From NCBI GenBank assembly GCA_015075745.1, contig JABTTW010000001.1, forward strand, positions 3,224,001 to 3,288,000: a stretch of 64,000 nt of DNA, in the 5' to 3' direction. This stretch comes from Planctomycetia bacterium. GTDB lineage: Bacteria > Planctomycetota > Phycisphaerae > UBA1845 > UTPLA1. The notes beneath the pieces were generated by a model. It saw only the letters and a program-made list of their open reading frames with translations, was not told the origin of the DNA and did no database searches. Below are positions 8,981-17,773 of this stretch, in pieces. Every line of letters starts with the position of its first letter. Position 1 is the stretch's first letter. The position numbers and the translations under genes are program-made.

Positions 8981-9604
8981 CTATCGTCGTAACTCTCCCT
9001 CAACTTTTCCGAGCCTGCGCAGTACTGGTACCGAAGTATCCTGGATAGTCTCCGCGACAATATTTGCGATCGTGGCCTTTCTCGTAAATTCGAGGAGATC
9101 TATTCGCTCGACAATCTGTCGATCACGATCGGGGAACAATACTTCCACGAAGCCGGCAGATGCGGGATCAACAGTTGGGCCATGTGTTATAATCGCGTAC
9201 ACGAACCCTCCCTCGGGCCTGTCCTCCTCAAAGAGGCGCAGCTGTGTCGTTGCTAGTAACGCAAGTCGAAAATCTGCATCTCCTGGTAGGGTCCCAGCAG
9301 CCTCGGTCTTCGAGATAGTCACGACAAATCCGTTAAGGCTTAACTCGACGTGTTGCGAACTGTTGTTTCGGTTGGATATCCACTCCGGTTGGAGTTCGTA
9401 TCTGGACGCGATTTCGAAGAAGTGCGACTCAACCAAACCCCAACGCTCTGTTCCCGCAACGTTTCGCTGTACCTCGGGGCTGAGCTCACTAGCCTTTAGC
9501 TGAGCGGCCGGGTAGGCCGCACGAATTGCGGCCACGAGGTCAAAAAGGAAGTCCTGCGGAATACACTTCAAGAACGCGTCACTCACCGACTTACTCATAT
9601 ACAA
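8981..9604 (-). CDS. Unknown protein upstream of XRE-ImmA/IrrE gene
   Basis: A 207-residue soluble protein that I do not recognise. It has no signal peptide or membrane segment; the composition is that of a mixed alpha/beta cytoplasmic protein, with a FEEDRPEGGFVYAIITHGP region in the middle. It precedes the XRE-ImmA/IrrE gene in the same direction and is probably co-transcribed with it, so it may be the partner or target of that regulator. The start is the ATG at 9604; a second ATG two codons later is equally possible. Confidence 0.65.
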   Translation of the reverse strand: MYMSKSVSDAFLKCIPQDFLFDLVAAIRAAYPAAQLKASELSPEVQRNVAGTERWGLVESHFFEIASRYELQPEWISNRNNSSQHVELSLNGFVVTISKTEAAGTLPGDADFRLALLATTQLRLFEEDRPEGGFVYAIITHGPTVDPASAGFVEVLFPDRDRQIVERIDLLEFTRKATIANIVAETIQDTSVPVLRRLGKVEGELRR

Positions 9605-9800
9605 CTCCTCGGGGGCTGATCCGCAGCTACCGCGACATCTTGGGGCATTCTGCGCGTGCTTCGGCTGTTTGTCAAGTTATTTCTTGGATTCGTGATGAGC
9701 CACCTAACTATTGTGGCTGAAGACACTTAGAGATGAATCGGGCTGGTCGGATAACATCAATCAGTGCGTTTTCGCGCTCGAATTGGGGGCTAAGGGCCTC

Positions 9801-9946
9801 CCTACGGTATCACCCCGCGAACGCTCGTCAGCGTCGAAAACTCCACCCCGTCCAGCAGCCGAGGCTCCAGCGCCGTGATCCGCCAGCCGCCGTTCGCGTC
9901 CGCCTCCTCTGCCCACGCCAGCCGCCACGCGCCCCAGTGAAGCTGC
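9801..9946. repeat. Parent copy of the island-flanking direct repeat
   Basis: This 3' end of the NTF2-like gene is the intact counterpart of the degenerate copy at 7515-7625. The two copies are in the same orientation and bracket about 2.2 kb that holds the XRE-ImmA/IrrE gene and its upstream neighbour. Confidence 0.85.
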
Positions 9947-10446
9947 CCGACGTCGCCGCCGACGCTCACCGTTGCCCGCGCGGCGAGGATCAGCTCCGCA
10001 ATTCGGCCGGTCACGGTGATGTCGCGCCGATGCGTGCGCGTGTCGTAGATGCGCACGCGGGCCAGGGCCGTCTCGATGAATTCCAGCACCGCCGTCTTGT
10101 CCATCCCCTCGCTGTCGTATTGGTCGCTGAACAGATCGGCCAGTGCCGCGCGGTCGGCACGTTCCACGGCGGCGATAAACCGGTTCGTCGCCAGGCTGAT
10201 CCGCTCGCGATCGGTCACCACGGCGTACTGCACCGCGAACAGCAGGGCGATCAACGCAAATGTGCCGGGAACGATCGCCCGAGGGCTGAAAATCGCGCGG
10301 CCCACGCCGCCGCCTGCCCCGTCAGACGCGTCATCAACGGCAAACACCATCCGCTTGCGAATCACCAGCGCGGCGGACATCAGGATGAACGCGAGAATCC
10401 CCAGCCGGATCGGGCTCTCCAGAAACAGCGTCTGCGCGAAATCCAT
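9802..10446 (-). CDS. Membrane-anchored protein, possible NTF2-like domain
   Basis: A 214-residue protein. Two hydrophobic segments occupy the N-terminal third (about 12-28 and 60-80). After them comes a soluble region (RFIAAVERADRAALADLFSD, later GGWRITALEPRLLDG) whose pattern resembles NTF2-like/SnoaL-like domains. That assignment is by overall feel, not by an invariant motif. The start is the ATG at 10446, where the hydrophobic helix begins; the frame is open upstream but that part lies in the repeat B region. Its last codons are duplicated at 7515-7625. Confidence 0.65.
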   Translation of the reverse strand: MDFAQTLFLESPIRLGILAFILMSAALVIRKRMVFAVDDASDGAGGGVGRAIFSPRAIVPGTFALIALLFAVQYAVVTDRERISLATNRFIAAVERADRAALADLFSDQYDSEGMDKTAVLEFIETALARVRIYDTRTHRRDITVTGRIAELILAARATVSVGGDVGQLHWGAWRLAWAEEADANGGWRITALEPRLLDGVEFSTLTSVRGVIP

Positions 10447-10925
10447 GTCCAGCTTCCTAATAGCCCGGCGTCCCGGCTGTGTCTCACCCTTATAAACAGC
10501 CGCCCGGTCCTGCGTCGCGGCGTAAAAGGGCGAGAGCGCTGAGCAAGTGTAATGGACGGAGGGCGGAGTCGGTGATGGAACGGGCCATGTCACAAGTGCA
10601 TACGAAACCGGCGGCGGTGTGTCACGCTGTTTTCGCGCAAAACCACCTTTTTCGCGCGCCGCCCCAACACATGCCCGCCAAAGGAGTTGCAAGCGAAAAA
10701 AATCGGCTGTGTCACCTTATGTCACCTTCGATCTTGCAGCACTTGTGCGCGAGAAAAGTGCGTGCCCATACCCTCGGCCCCTTGGTCCCTCGACCCCTAG
10801 GCCCCTTTTTTCGCCTTATGTCACCTTGGTTTTTGACGAGTATGGAGCCGCCGCCGAGCGGATTTGCAGCGCGGTTTTCCCGGCAAGCTTCAGGTGAGTG
10901 TGGTGTATCGAGGGGCCTGCGGTCT
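10447..10925. other. Intergenic region carrying repeat B
   Basis: This 479-base gap lies between two minus-strand genes. It holds repeat copy B and a second TCGCCTTATGTCACCTT tail at 10811-10827. No gene is supported; open frames across it reflect the repeat. Confidence 0.5.
10631..10734 (+). repeat. Dispersed intergenic repeat, copy B
   Basis: Contains GCCCCAACACATGCCCGCCA, then GGAGTTGCAAGCG, an A-rich run, and the tandem decamers TGTCACCTTA and TGTCACCTTC (10709-10728). A further degenerate tail follows at 10811-10827. Unlike copies A, C and D, this copy points towards a gene read in the opposite direction (10926-11471). Confidence 0.75.
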
Positions 10926-11471
10926 TTACCGCTTCGGGCTGGAGAGCATTTCCGAAACGACCTGCGTGAGAATCTGCCGGTTCGGCTCGTCGAGGTTGGC
11001 CATCGCCCGATTGAACCGATCGAGGCGGTCCTTCTCTTCCATGTAGGCCCGCAGGCTGGGCATGAGGCGGACGGCGTCCTTGGAGACACCGCGAAGCTGG
11101 CTCATCGTGGCCTCGTCCTCGCATCGCGCGAGGCGCTCCATCTCGCCGATGAGCCGCTGGAGTTCGTTGATCCAGTCCTGAAGGTTGTTCTCGACGCGCA
11201 GATAGCTCTCCGCGTCACCGACGACGACCGATTGCAGGACCGACTTCTCTTCTTCCGAAAGCGGCCGGCCCGCGCGAAGGTTCTTCAGCGCCGACTTCGA
11301 TCGCTCCGAGAGCATGGACTGCTGCATCTCGCGGACCGTCGCCTCGAACCGGTTGATCTGCTGCTCGAGCGTCTCGAAATGCTCAGGCGACCGGGTCGAG
11401 ATCGCCTCGCGCGTCAAAGCCTTGAGTCCATTGATCACGCTGGCCAGCGGGTTTGCGGTCGTGGTGCTCAC
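10926..11471 (-). CDS. Helical cytoplasmic protein of unknown function
   Basis: A 181-residue protein, charged and almost wholly alpha-helical by composition (many Glu, Arg and Leu in heptad-like spacing; for example HFETLEQQINRFEATVREM and INELQRLIGEMERLARCEDE). It probably forms coiled coils. There is no signal peptide or membrane segment, and I do not recognise a family. The start is the ATG at 11469-11471. Confidence 0.6.
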   Translation of the reverse strand: MSTTTANPLASVINGLKALTREAISTRSPEHFETLEQQINRFEATVREMQQSMLSERSKSALKNLRAGRPLSEEEKSVLQSVVVGDAESYLRVENNLQDWINELQRLIGEMERLARCEDEATMSQLRGVSKDAVRLMPSLRAYMEEKDRLDRFNRAMANLDEPNRQILTQVVSEMLSSPKR

Positions 11472-11638
11472 GGCAATATCCTCCGATGCGAAGTCAACAA
11501 ATCACGCGGCCCAAAGACAGGTCGCGGCGTTCGGATTCATCGGACGGTCAGCCGCTCAACTTGGTGTATTTGCCCGCAGCGCAGCCCTTATACTGGGACC
11601 CTTGAGCGATGCGCTGCTCCAAGCCGCCGAGGTACGTC

Positions 11639-12166
11639 ATGAGCCGCTTTATTATTCGACCCGCGACGTCCGGCGATCTCGCGCCACTGGCCCGCGTCAA
11701 TCTGAACTCGTGGCGCGCGGCCTATCGGGGCCTTATGCCCGCCGAGGGTCTGGCGGCCCTGACGCTTGCCGAGTTCGAGGCCGTCTGGGTGGAGAATCTG
11801 GCGGCGGAGAATCGACGGAATCTGGCGGCCGGGGTTGATGGGGAGATCGCCGGATTCGTTTCATTCGGCCCGACGCGTGATGAAGGCGCCGACGGCGGCG
11901 TCGGAGAGATCTTCGGCCTCTATCTCGATTCCGCCTTCTGGAATCGCGGAATCGGTCACGCCCTGTGTGACGAGGCCCTGGCATCGATGAAGCGCGACAG
12001 CTTTCGCGAAGTGGCGCTTTGGGTCCTGCGCGGAAATGCCCGGGCGATACGTTTCTACGAGTTGGCCGGGTTCATTCTGGAGGACGGCGCGCACATGAGC
12101 GTCCGCCGCTGGGACGTCGATCTGCCGCACATCCGCTATCGGCGCAGTTTGACGGGGCGGTCGTGA
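11639..12166 (+). CDS. GNAT family N-acetyltransferase
   Basis: A 175-residue protein. The acetyl-CoA-binding motif A is visible as IFGLYLDSAFWNRGIGHAL (NRGIGHAL is the Q/R-x-x-G-x-G/A loop), followed by a strand-helix (VALWVLRGNARAIRFYELAGF) typical of the RimI/GNAT fold. It would transfer an acetyl group from acetyl-CoA to an amine; the substrate is unknown. The start is the ATG at 11639, giving an N-terminus SRFIIRPATSGD usual for the family; an ATG at 11609 is less likely. Confidence 0.85.
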   Translation: MSRFIIRPATSGDLAPLARVNLNSWRAAYRGLMPAEGLAALTLAEFEAVWVENLAAENRRNLAAGVDGEIAGFVSFGPTRDEGADGGVGEIFGLYLDSAFWNRGIGHALCDEALASMKRDSFREVALWVLRGNARAIRFYELAGFILEDGAHMSVRRWDVDLPHIRYRRSLTGRS

Positions 12167-12205
12167 TGTCTTGTCGGTCCGCTCGTCCGACCCTACATTG
12201 TGCCG

Positions 12206-12649
12206 ATGCAGGTTCGCGACGCCATTCTTCAGCGACTGACCGATCGGATGATGCGCATGCGCGTCGTCCTCGAAGAGTTCGACGACACCGGCGCCGAGGC
12301 GTGCAAGGTCGGCCCGAAGTGGAACGTCCGCGATCTCGTCGGCCACTTTGTCTTCTGGGATGTCGAAGTGGCCGCGCGGCTCGGCGAGATCGCCGCCGGA
12401 AAGCCCGCCCCCAAGTACGACTTCGACAAGGTCAATGCCGAGGTCTATCAGAAGTACCGGCGCATGTCGTACGTCATGCTCCTGCCGCAACTGCGCGCCG
12501 CCGAGGAGCGCCTCATCGCCGCCGTGCGAGCCGTGCCCGACAAGCTGCTCATCGACTCGCCCGCCCGCGAGTGGATCGACGAAGCCGCCATCGAGCACTA
12601 CGACCACCATTGGCCAAGTCTCGCCGCCGTCGCAACCCGCGGAAATTAA
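12206..12649 (+). CDS. DinB/ClbS-like four-helix bundle protein
   Basis: A 147-residue protein. VGPKWNVRDLVGHFVFWDVEV near residue 37 matches the W-x-x-x-D-x-x-x-H core of DinB/YfiT/ClbS-type four-helix bundles, whose His residues often bind a metal. The C-terminal EHYDHHWPSL contains further His residues. Some relatives transfer thiols or hydrolyse small molecules; no specific role can be given here. The start is the ATG at 12206; a GTG two codons earlier is possible. It follows the acetyltransferase by 39 bases and may be co-transcribed. Confidence 0.65.
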   Translation: MQVRDAILQRLTDRMMRMRVVLEEFDDTGAEACKVGPKWNVRDLVGHFVFWDVEVAARLGEIAAGKPAPKYDFDKVNAEVYQKYRRMSYVMLLPQLRAAEERLIAAVRAVPDKLLIDSPAREWIDEAAIEHYDHHWPSLAAVATRGN

Positions 12650-12661
12650 GTCGGCACTCTG

Positions 12662-13711
12662 TTAGCGTGAATCGTCGACTCGGAATTGCACTAATCCGCC
12701 GCGAACGGCGCGGAGGGTGAGATTGTCGCCCGAGCGTTCTGATGACGTGGATCGGGAGGCGTTCTTGAGTGCCAGTTCCCTGATCAATTGGATCGCCGCC
12801 GCTTCGTCAGCCGGCGGGCGACTGCTTAGAAACCCGAAGGCGGAATGTCGACCAAGTCGCGAGAGCATCCGTCCCACGCGCCAGCCAAGCGCCTGAGGCA
12901 GACGCTGCACCCAAGCCAGGAGTTCCGGCCGTGCGCCCCAACCTTCATAGCGATAATGTGTATAGCTGCTGGCGACGATTTGCCCGAAGCCCGCGGCTTG
13001 TGCGAGATGCGACAGACTTCGCTCGTCGAAGAAGTTGATATGAAATCGGTTGAGACCGATCCACCGCCGGCCGGTCCACCTTCGCCAGAATCCGCCCCAG
13101 TTCGGCGTGTCGATGCAGACCGATCCGTCCGTGGCGAGAATGCGTCGCACGTCGCGCAGCAGCAGGGCCGGTTGCGGCACGTGCTCGATCACGTCGCCGA
13201 GGAAGACAACGTCGAATCGTCGCAGTGTGTCTACGTGGCGAGCCAACGGCCCCGCGCGGACTTCCAGGCCGAATCGAACCGCGGCCTGACTGGCGGCTTC
13301 GGCGGAGACATCGAGGCCGACGACCTCCCAGCCGCGTGCCCGCGCAAGCGCGGACAGATGGCCCAGGGCGCATCCGACATCGAGGAGCCGCCGCTCGCCA
13401 TGCGATTCCAGCGGGGCGAGGTGGATCATGTACTGCTGAACTGCTCGCGCCCAGCGATGCGCGTCGCTCTCTTCAAAGACGTAGTAGTCCGCCGAATAGA
13501 GCCGCGACAACTCGGCCGGCGTGTAGCGCGGCTGCTGCTGCACCATGCCGCAGTCGGCGCACCGAAAGAGGTCGAAGGGGCAGGCGACTCCGCTTCGCAG
13601 GACGCGGCGCGGCGAATCGAGCGTCGTGCCGCAGGCGGCGCATTCATAGCGGGCGGCCTGCTGGGCGGCCTGGATGGCGTTCGCATTCATCGAGGTGGCA
13701 ATCATCGTCAT
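12662..13711 (-). CDS. Class I SAM methyltransferase with N-terminal zinc ribbon
   Basis: A 349-residue protein. Two CxxC pairs near the N-terminus (CAAC and CADC) form a zinc ribbon. The methyltransferase domain follows, with motif I LLDVGCALGHL, an acidic strand end VVGLDVS and FLGDVIEHVPQP. This zinc-ribbon plus Methyltransf_23-like layout is common in genes for modified sugars or cell-surface polysaccharides, but no such cluster is present here. The start at 13711 is one of three closely spaced ATGs (13711, 13705, 13690) with no decisive ribosome binding site. Confidence 0.8.
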   Translation of the reverse strand: MTMIATSMNANAIQAAQQAARYECAACGTTLDSPRRVLRSGVACPFDLFRCADCGMVQQQPRYTPAELSRLYSADYYVFEESDAHRWARAVQQYMIHLAPLESHGERRLLDVGCALGHLSALARARGWEVVGLDVSAEAASQAAVRFGLEVRAGPLARHVDTLRRFDVVFLGDVIEHVPQPALLLRDVRRILATDGSVCIDTPNWGGFWRRWTGRRWIGLNRFHINFFDERSLSHLAQAAGFGQIVASSYTHYRYEGWGARPELLAWVQRLPQALGWRVGRMLSRLGRHSAFGFLSSRPPADEAAAIQLIRELALKNASRSTSSERSGDNLTLRAVRGGLVQFRVDDSR

Positions 13712-13812
13712 GTTCGTATGAAATATCGACCGTTTCCGATGGTCCGTCCCCGGCCGATTTCGGCCGAACCGCCGCAAACGACGGCGGCTGCTTGCTTTGG
13801 AGGATTTTTTCC

Positions 13813-14994
13813 GTGCCCAATCAACGACATCTGAGAATCCTGAAAGACCTCGTCAACCTGCCGACGGCCCCGTTCGTCGAGGGCTGCGTCATCGACTATA
13901 TCCGGCGATTCGTCGCCGGCCGGCCGCAATTGACGACGAGCGCGGACCGGTTCGGCAACCTCCGCGTGCGATACACCCCGACCGGCGCCGACCGCTCAAA
14001 GGGCCGCCCGGTGCTCTTCGCCGCACACATGGACCATCCCGGATTCTGCGCGACCAGGATGATCGACAAGGATCATGTCCACGCCGAGTGGCGAGGCTGG
14101 GTCATGGGCTCGTATTTTCTAAATGAACGAGTGCAGTTTCGCAGCGGATCGCGCTGGATATCCGGTCGAATCGTCAAAGTCATTCCGCAGAAGCCCACCA
14201 GCGCCGAGGGCCGACGCGCCGTGGCCAGCGCCCGATCCTTCGGCGCCGAAGCACCGCCCGCCGCCGTGGTCGTCAAAGTGCGCGAACCCGTCGAACCGGG
14301 CAGCCCGGGCATGTGGGGCATCGGCGACGCGGTGATCCGCGGCCACCAGATTCGCGCCCGAATGTGCGACGATACCGCAGGCCTCGCGGGCATCCTGTGC
14401 ATGTTGGATGATATCTGTCGCAAGAAGCTGCGCACCGTCTGCCACGCATTCTTCACCCGCGCCGAGGAAGTCGGATTCGCCGGGGCGCTTGCCGCCGTGG
14501 CCGACAAGACGGTGCCGAGGAACACCATCGTCGTCGCCGTGGAGTGCAGCAAGGCTGTCACCGGCGTCGCCCTGGGCGACGGTCCGGTCTTGCGCGTCGG
14601 TGATCGGGCATCCGTCTTCACGCCCTCCGCGACCGCCTATTGCCAGGTCGTCGCGGAGCAACTCGCCGCGCAGGACAAGTCATTCCGCTTTCAGCGCAAG
14701 CTGATGGACGGCGGGACCTGCGAATCGACCGCCTACTGCCACTACGGCTACGACGCGACGGGAATCTGTCTGCCGCTGGGCAACTATCACAATATGGATA
14801 CGGACAAGAAGAAGATCGGCCCGGAGTTCATCGATCTGCGGGACTTTGAGAACCTGGTGAAGTGGTTCGTCGCACTGGCGGGCAGCCCGGCGAAGATGAA
14901 GTTCGACGGCAGTCACCCCGGTTTGGGCAAGCGTCTCGCGGCCCTGCTCAAGCAGCATCGCGGCCATCTGCTGAAGACCGCGAAGCATCTGTGA
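13813..14994 (+). CDS. M42 family metallopeptidase
   Basis: A 393-residue zinc/cobalt peptidase of the M42 (deblocking aminopeptidase/endoglucanase-like) family. The metal ligands can be picked out: His72 in AHMDHPG, the Asp of MCDDTAGLAG, Glu-Glu in RAEEVGFAG, Glu in VVAVECSK and His in GNYHNMDT. It probably trims peptides in the cytoplasm as a large oligomer, as relatives do. The start is GTG at 13813 with GGAGG nine bases upstream; the much longer open frame upstream runs antisense through the methyltransferase gene and is not coding. Confidence 0.88.
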   Translation: MPNQRHLRILKDLVNLPTAPFVEGCVIDYIRRFVAGRPQLTTSADRFGNLRVRYTPTGADRSKGRPVLFAAHMDHPGFCATRMIDKDHVHAEWRGWVMGSYFLNERVQFRSGSRWISGRIVKVIPQKPTSAEGRRAVASARSFGAEAPPAAVVVKVREPVEPGSPGMWGIGDAVIRGHQIRARMCDDTAGLAGILCMLDDICRKKLRTVCHAFFTRAEEVGFAGALAAVADKTVPRNTIVVAVECSKAVTGVALGDGPVLRVGDRASVFTPSATAYCQVVAEQLAAQDKSFRFQRKLMDGGTCESTAYCHYGYDATGICLPLGNYHNMDTDKKKIGPEFIDLRDFENLVKWFVALAGSPAKMKFDGSHPGLGKRLAALLKQHRGHLLKTAKHL

Positions 14995-15047
14995 CCCGCG
15001 ATGAGCCGTACTTTATCGTGATCGAGTGAGTGGACCGTCGATGGTGA

Positions 15048-15245
15048 CTACTTCGAGGAGTCGTCGGCTGGTTTCTTGGCGGCCGGGGCGTCGACGACTT
15101 TGGCCATCGGCACCGCGAACAGCGAATTGCAATAGTGACACTTCACCTGCTGGCCGCGGTACTTCGCGGGCACCTGCAGCACCTTCCGGCACTTCAGATT
15201 GGGGCAGATCATCATGACATTTGGATTGGTCGTCGGTGTATCCAC
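15048..15245 (-). CDS. Small zinc-ribbon protein
   Basis: A 65-residue protein. Cys14 and Cys19 (CPNLKC) with Cys36 and Cys39 (CHYC) form a zinc ribbon, similar to the short ribbons planctomycetes attach to many proteins. The C-terminus is Ala/Lys-rich and probably disordered. Partner and role are unknown. The start is the ATG at 15243-15245. Confidence 0.7.
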   Translation of the reverse strand: MDTPTTNPNVMMICPNLKCRKVLQVPAKYRGQQVKCHYCNSLFAVPMAKVVDAPAAKKPADDSSK

Positions 15246-15469
15246 GGCCGCTTCTCCTGAGGATTCGTCATGGGTGGGGATTCGGGGGTCCGTCCCTGCC
15301 CTTTTAGGATTCTCCCCTAATCGGTGATTCGGACCTCACAATTGAGTCAATTGAGGCCCAGAATAGCTGCCGAGACGCGGCACTCTATATTCGGGGCGCA
15401 AAAGCCGCATTTCGGCCGTCCAACCGGCATTACCGGACGGCCGCAAATTCATGGCACACCTCGTTTGCG

Positions 15470-15497
15470 TTGACAGGGTTTTGGGGCGTAATATGAT
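15470..15497 (+). promoter_or_regulatory. Sigma-70-type promoter for the gene at 15587
   Basis: A consensus -35 TTGACA (15470-15475) and a near-consensus -10 TATGAT (15492-15497) are 16 bases apart. A 5' leader of about 80 bases would follow before the start codon. It is the best housekeeping-type promoter I see in the window. Confidence 0.7.
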
Positions 15498-15586
15498 GTA
15501 GGGCTCGATGCCCCGGGGTATCGGCGGGTAGATTTCCACGCCGAATGGCTGGTACCCAGATCCCGTTTCGAGAATGAGGCAAGTAC

Positions 15587-16324
15587 ATGTCCGGTTTGAG
15601 GCTGCGTGCACTATTGGCGACGGTTGTCCTGCTCTGTGCGGGGGCTGCCATCGCTCTGGCAACGCCTGAGCCCAGCGCCGTTCCGGTTGCCTGGGAGCTC
15701 AAGCTTGAGCCAACTGCGCCCATGCGGATCCAGGTCGATACCGGTTCCGGCCCGCGCATGTACTGGTACATGCTTTACACCGTCAGGAATGAGACCGGCG
15801 AAGATGTCGATTTCCTCCCGGAGATCGTTCGGGTCAGTGAGGCCGAGAGCGAGCTTCCCGCCGACAAGATCGCTGCGAATCCCGGTGCCGCGCCGACGGT
15901 CAACGTCGATCCGGCCATCGTCGGGCTCGACGCGAAAATCTTCAAAGCAATCAGCGCTCGGCATGCCAAGACCCACCCGTTCCTGGTCACGCCGGTTGAG
16001 GCGATCGGTCGATTGCTCCAGGGCGGCGACAACGCCCGCACCAGCGTCGCGGTCTTTCCCGACCTGAACCCACGGGTGAGCAAGTTCACCATCTACTTCG
16101 GCGGGCTCTCCGGAGAGCGCATCACCCGGCCGAATCCGGCTTATTCGGCCCGTCATGACGCATCCGGCGGCATGTCGAACGGCCATCGGGCCGACGATGA
16201 ATCGAACCCTAAGTTGTTCGTCCTGCGAAAGACCCTGGCAATGCCTTATACTCTGCCGGGCGATCTTCGAACGCGAAGCAGCGCCACGCCGGTGCTCGGG
16301 CGAATGACCTGGGTCATGAGATAA
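15587..16324 (+). CDS. Secreted protein of unknown function
   Basis: A 245-residue protein with a Sec signal peptide (about 1-25, ending near ALATPEP). The mature part begins with a beta-rich segment (AWELKLEPTAPMRIQV, then MYWYMLYTVRNETGEDVDF) that resembles an immunoglobulin-like domain; the middle is charged and the C-terminus Pro/Thr-rich. I do not recognise the family. It has its own strong promoter at 15470-15497 and lies just upstream of rpmA. Confidence 0.7.
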   Translation: MSGLRLRALLATVVLLCAGAAIALATPEPSAVPVAWELKLEPTAPMRIQVDTGSGPRMYWYMLYTVRNETGEDVDFLPEIVRVSEAESELPADKIAANPGAAPTVNVDPAIVGLDAKIFKAISARHAKTHPFLVTPVEAIGRLLQGGDNARTSVAVFPDLNPRVSKFTIYFGGLSGERITRPNPAYSARHDASGGMSNGHRADDESNPKLFVLRKTLAMPYTLPGDLRTRSSATPVLGRMTWVMR

Positions 16325-16365
16325 ACTGAGAATCAGACAGCGAAAGCGTTGAAAGGGAAGACGTC

Positions 16366-16620
16366 ATGGCACACAAAAAGGGACAGGGCTCGACTCGGAA
16401 CGGGCGAGACAGCAGGCCGCAATTCCTCGGTTTGAAGCGGTGGGACGGCCAAATGGTCTGCGTTGGCACGATCCTCGTCCGCCAGAACGGCACGCCCTTT
16501 AAGCCCGGCATGTACGTCGGTCGCGGCCGCGACGATACGCTATTCGCCCTTCGCGACGGCAAGGTGATCTTCCGGGGCCGCAAGGTCTCGATCGAGCCGG
16601 TTGCCGCCGCCGCCCAGTGA
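16366..16620 (+). CDS. rpmA: 50S ribosomal protein bL27
   Basis: An 84-residue protein starting [15 protein letters not shown], the conserved N-terminal tail of bL27 that reaches towards the peptidyl-transferase centre. The body ([16 protein letters not shown], then [12 protein letters not shown]) is the usual bL27 barrel. In most bacteria rplU (bL21) lies immediately upstream; here its place is taken by an unrelated secreted protein. obgE follows downstream as usual. AAAGGGAAG provides the ribosome binding site. Confidence 0.97.
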   Translation: MAHKKGQGSTRNGRDSRPQFLGLKRWDGQMVCVGTILVRQNGTPFKPGMYVGRGRDDTLFALRDGKVIFRGRKVSIEPVAAAAQ

Positions 16621-16744
16621 CGATTCTTCCATCGCTTTCCTTTACGGACATTCGACGTGCCGCGCGCCGACCCCGTGTCGGTTGATCCTGTTTCGAGCTG
16701 CGCGGTGTTACTCTGAGGCGACCTGATTCCGGTCGGCCAAACTC

Positions 16745-17773
16745 ATGCTGTTTATTGACGAGGCGATCATCTGCGTCCGCTCCGGCAGGGGCGGCGACGG
16801 CTGCGTCAGCTTTCGCCGTGAAAAGTACGTCCCCAAGGGCGGACCCGACGGCGGCGACGGCGGCGACGGCGGCAGCGTCATTCTGCTCGTCGATCCGCAA
16901 TTCTCCACGCTCGTCGATCTCACCGGAAAGCACCACTGGACCGCGCAAAACGGCCAGTCCGGCATGGGCGACAATCGCAGCGGAAGCGCCGGCGACGACG
17001 AGATTGTGCGCGTTCCGCCGGGCACGCTTGTCTATGACCGCGACACAGGCATTTTGCTGAAGGACCTCGTCGAACCGAATTCCACGCTACGCGTCGTACG
17101 CGGCGGGGCGGGCGGTCGCGGCAATGCCAGATTCGCGACGGCGACTCATCAGACCCCGCGCGAGTTTGAAAAAGGCGAGGCCGGGCAGGAACGCTGGATA
17201 CGGCTGGAGCTGAAGCTGATCGCCGATGTCGGCGTCATCGGTCTGCCCAACGCCGGCAAGAGCACGCTCCTTTCGCGCGTGTCGCGCGCTCGTCCGAAGA
17301 TCGCCGATTACCCCTTTACGACGCTCGTACCGAATCTCGGCATCGTCTCGCTTTCGGGCTTTCGCCAGTTCGTCATGGCCGATGTGCCGGGGCTGATCGA
17401 AGGGGCCCACGAAGGCGTCGGCCTCGGCGACAAGTTTCTGCGGCATATCGAGCGCACGCGCGTCGTCCTGCACCTGATCGACCTGTACCCGCTCGAAGGT
17501 AATCCCCGTCCGGCCGAGGCTTATCGGATCATTCGCAACGAGCTAGAGAAATACAGCCCGACCCTCGCGTCCAAGCCGGAAATGATCGTGGCCAATAAGC
17601 TCGATCTCGCCGGTGACGCGAATCCGCCCGAGTTGGCGGAGCTTGCCGAAGAACTCGGCGGCGCAAAGGTCGTCGGCATTTCCGCCGTCAGCGGCCGCGG
17701 CCTGGAAAAAGTCACCAATCAATTATGGGAACTGATCGACACGGCCCGAACCCAGGATGCCGCCGCCGACTAG
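16745..17773 (+). CDS. obgE: Obg family GTPase
   Basis: A 342-residue protein. The glycine-rich Obg fold fills the first 155 residues or so (KGGPDGGDGGDGGSV and GGAGGRGNARF). The GTPase domain follows, with G1 GLPNAGKST, switch segment DYPFTTLVPNLG, G3 DVPGLIEGA and G4 NKLD. It acts in large-subunit ribosome assembly and stress signalling. The C-terminal OCT domain of some Obg proteins is absent, which is common outside Firmicutes. It lies 124 bases after rpmA, the standard pairing. Confidence 0.95.
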   Translation: MLFIDEAIICVRSGRGGDGCVSFRREKYVPKGGPDGGDGGDGGSVILLVDPQFSTLVDLTGKHHWTAQNGQSGMGDNRSGSAGDDEIVRVPPGTLVYDRDTGILLKDLVEPNSTLRVVRGGAGGRGNARFATATHQTPREFEKGEAGQERWIRLELKLIADVGVIGLPNAGKSTLLSRVSRARPKIADYPFTTLVPNLGIVSLSGFRQFVMADVPGLIEGAHEGVGLGDKFLRHIERTRVVLHLIDLYPLEGNPRPAEAYRIIRNELEKYSPTLASKPEMIVANKLDLAGDANPPELAELAEELGGAKVVGISAVSGRGLEKVTNQLWELIDTARTQDAAAD

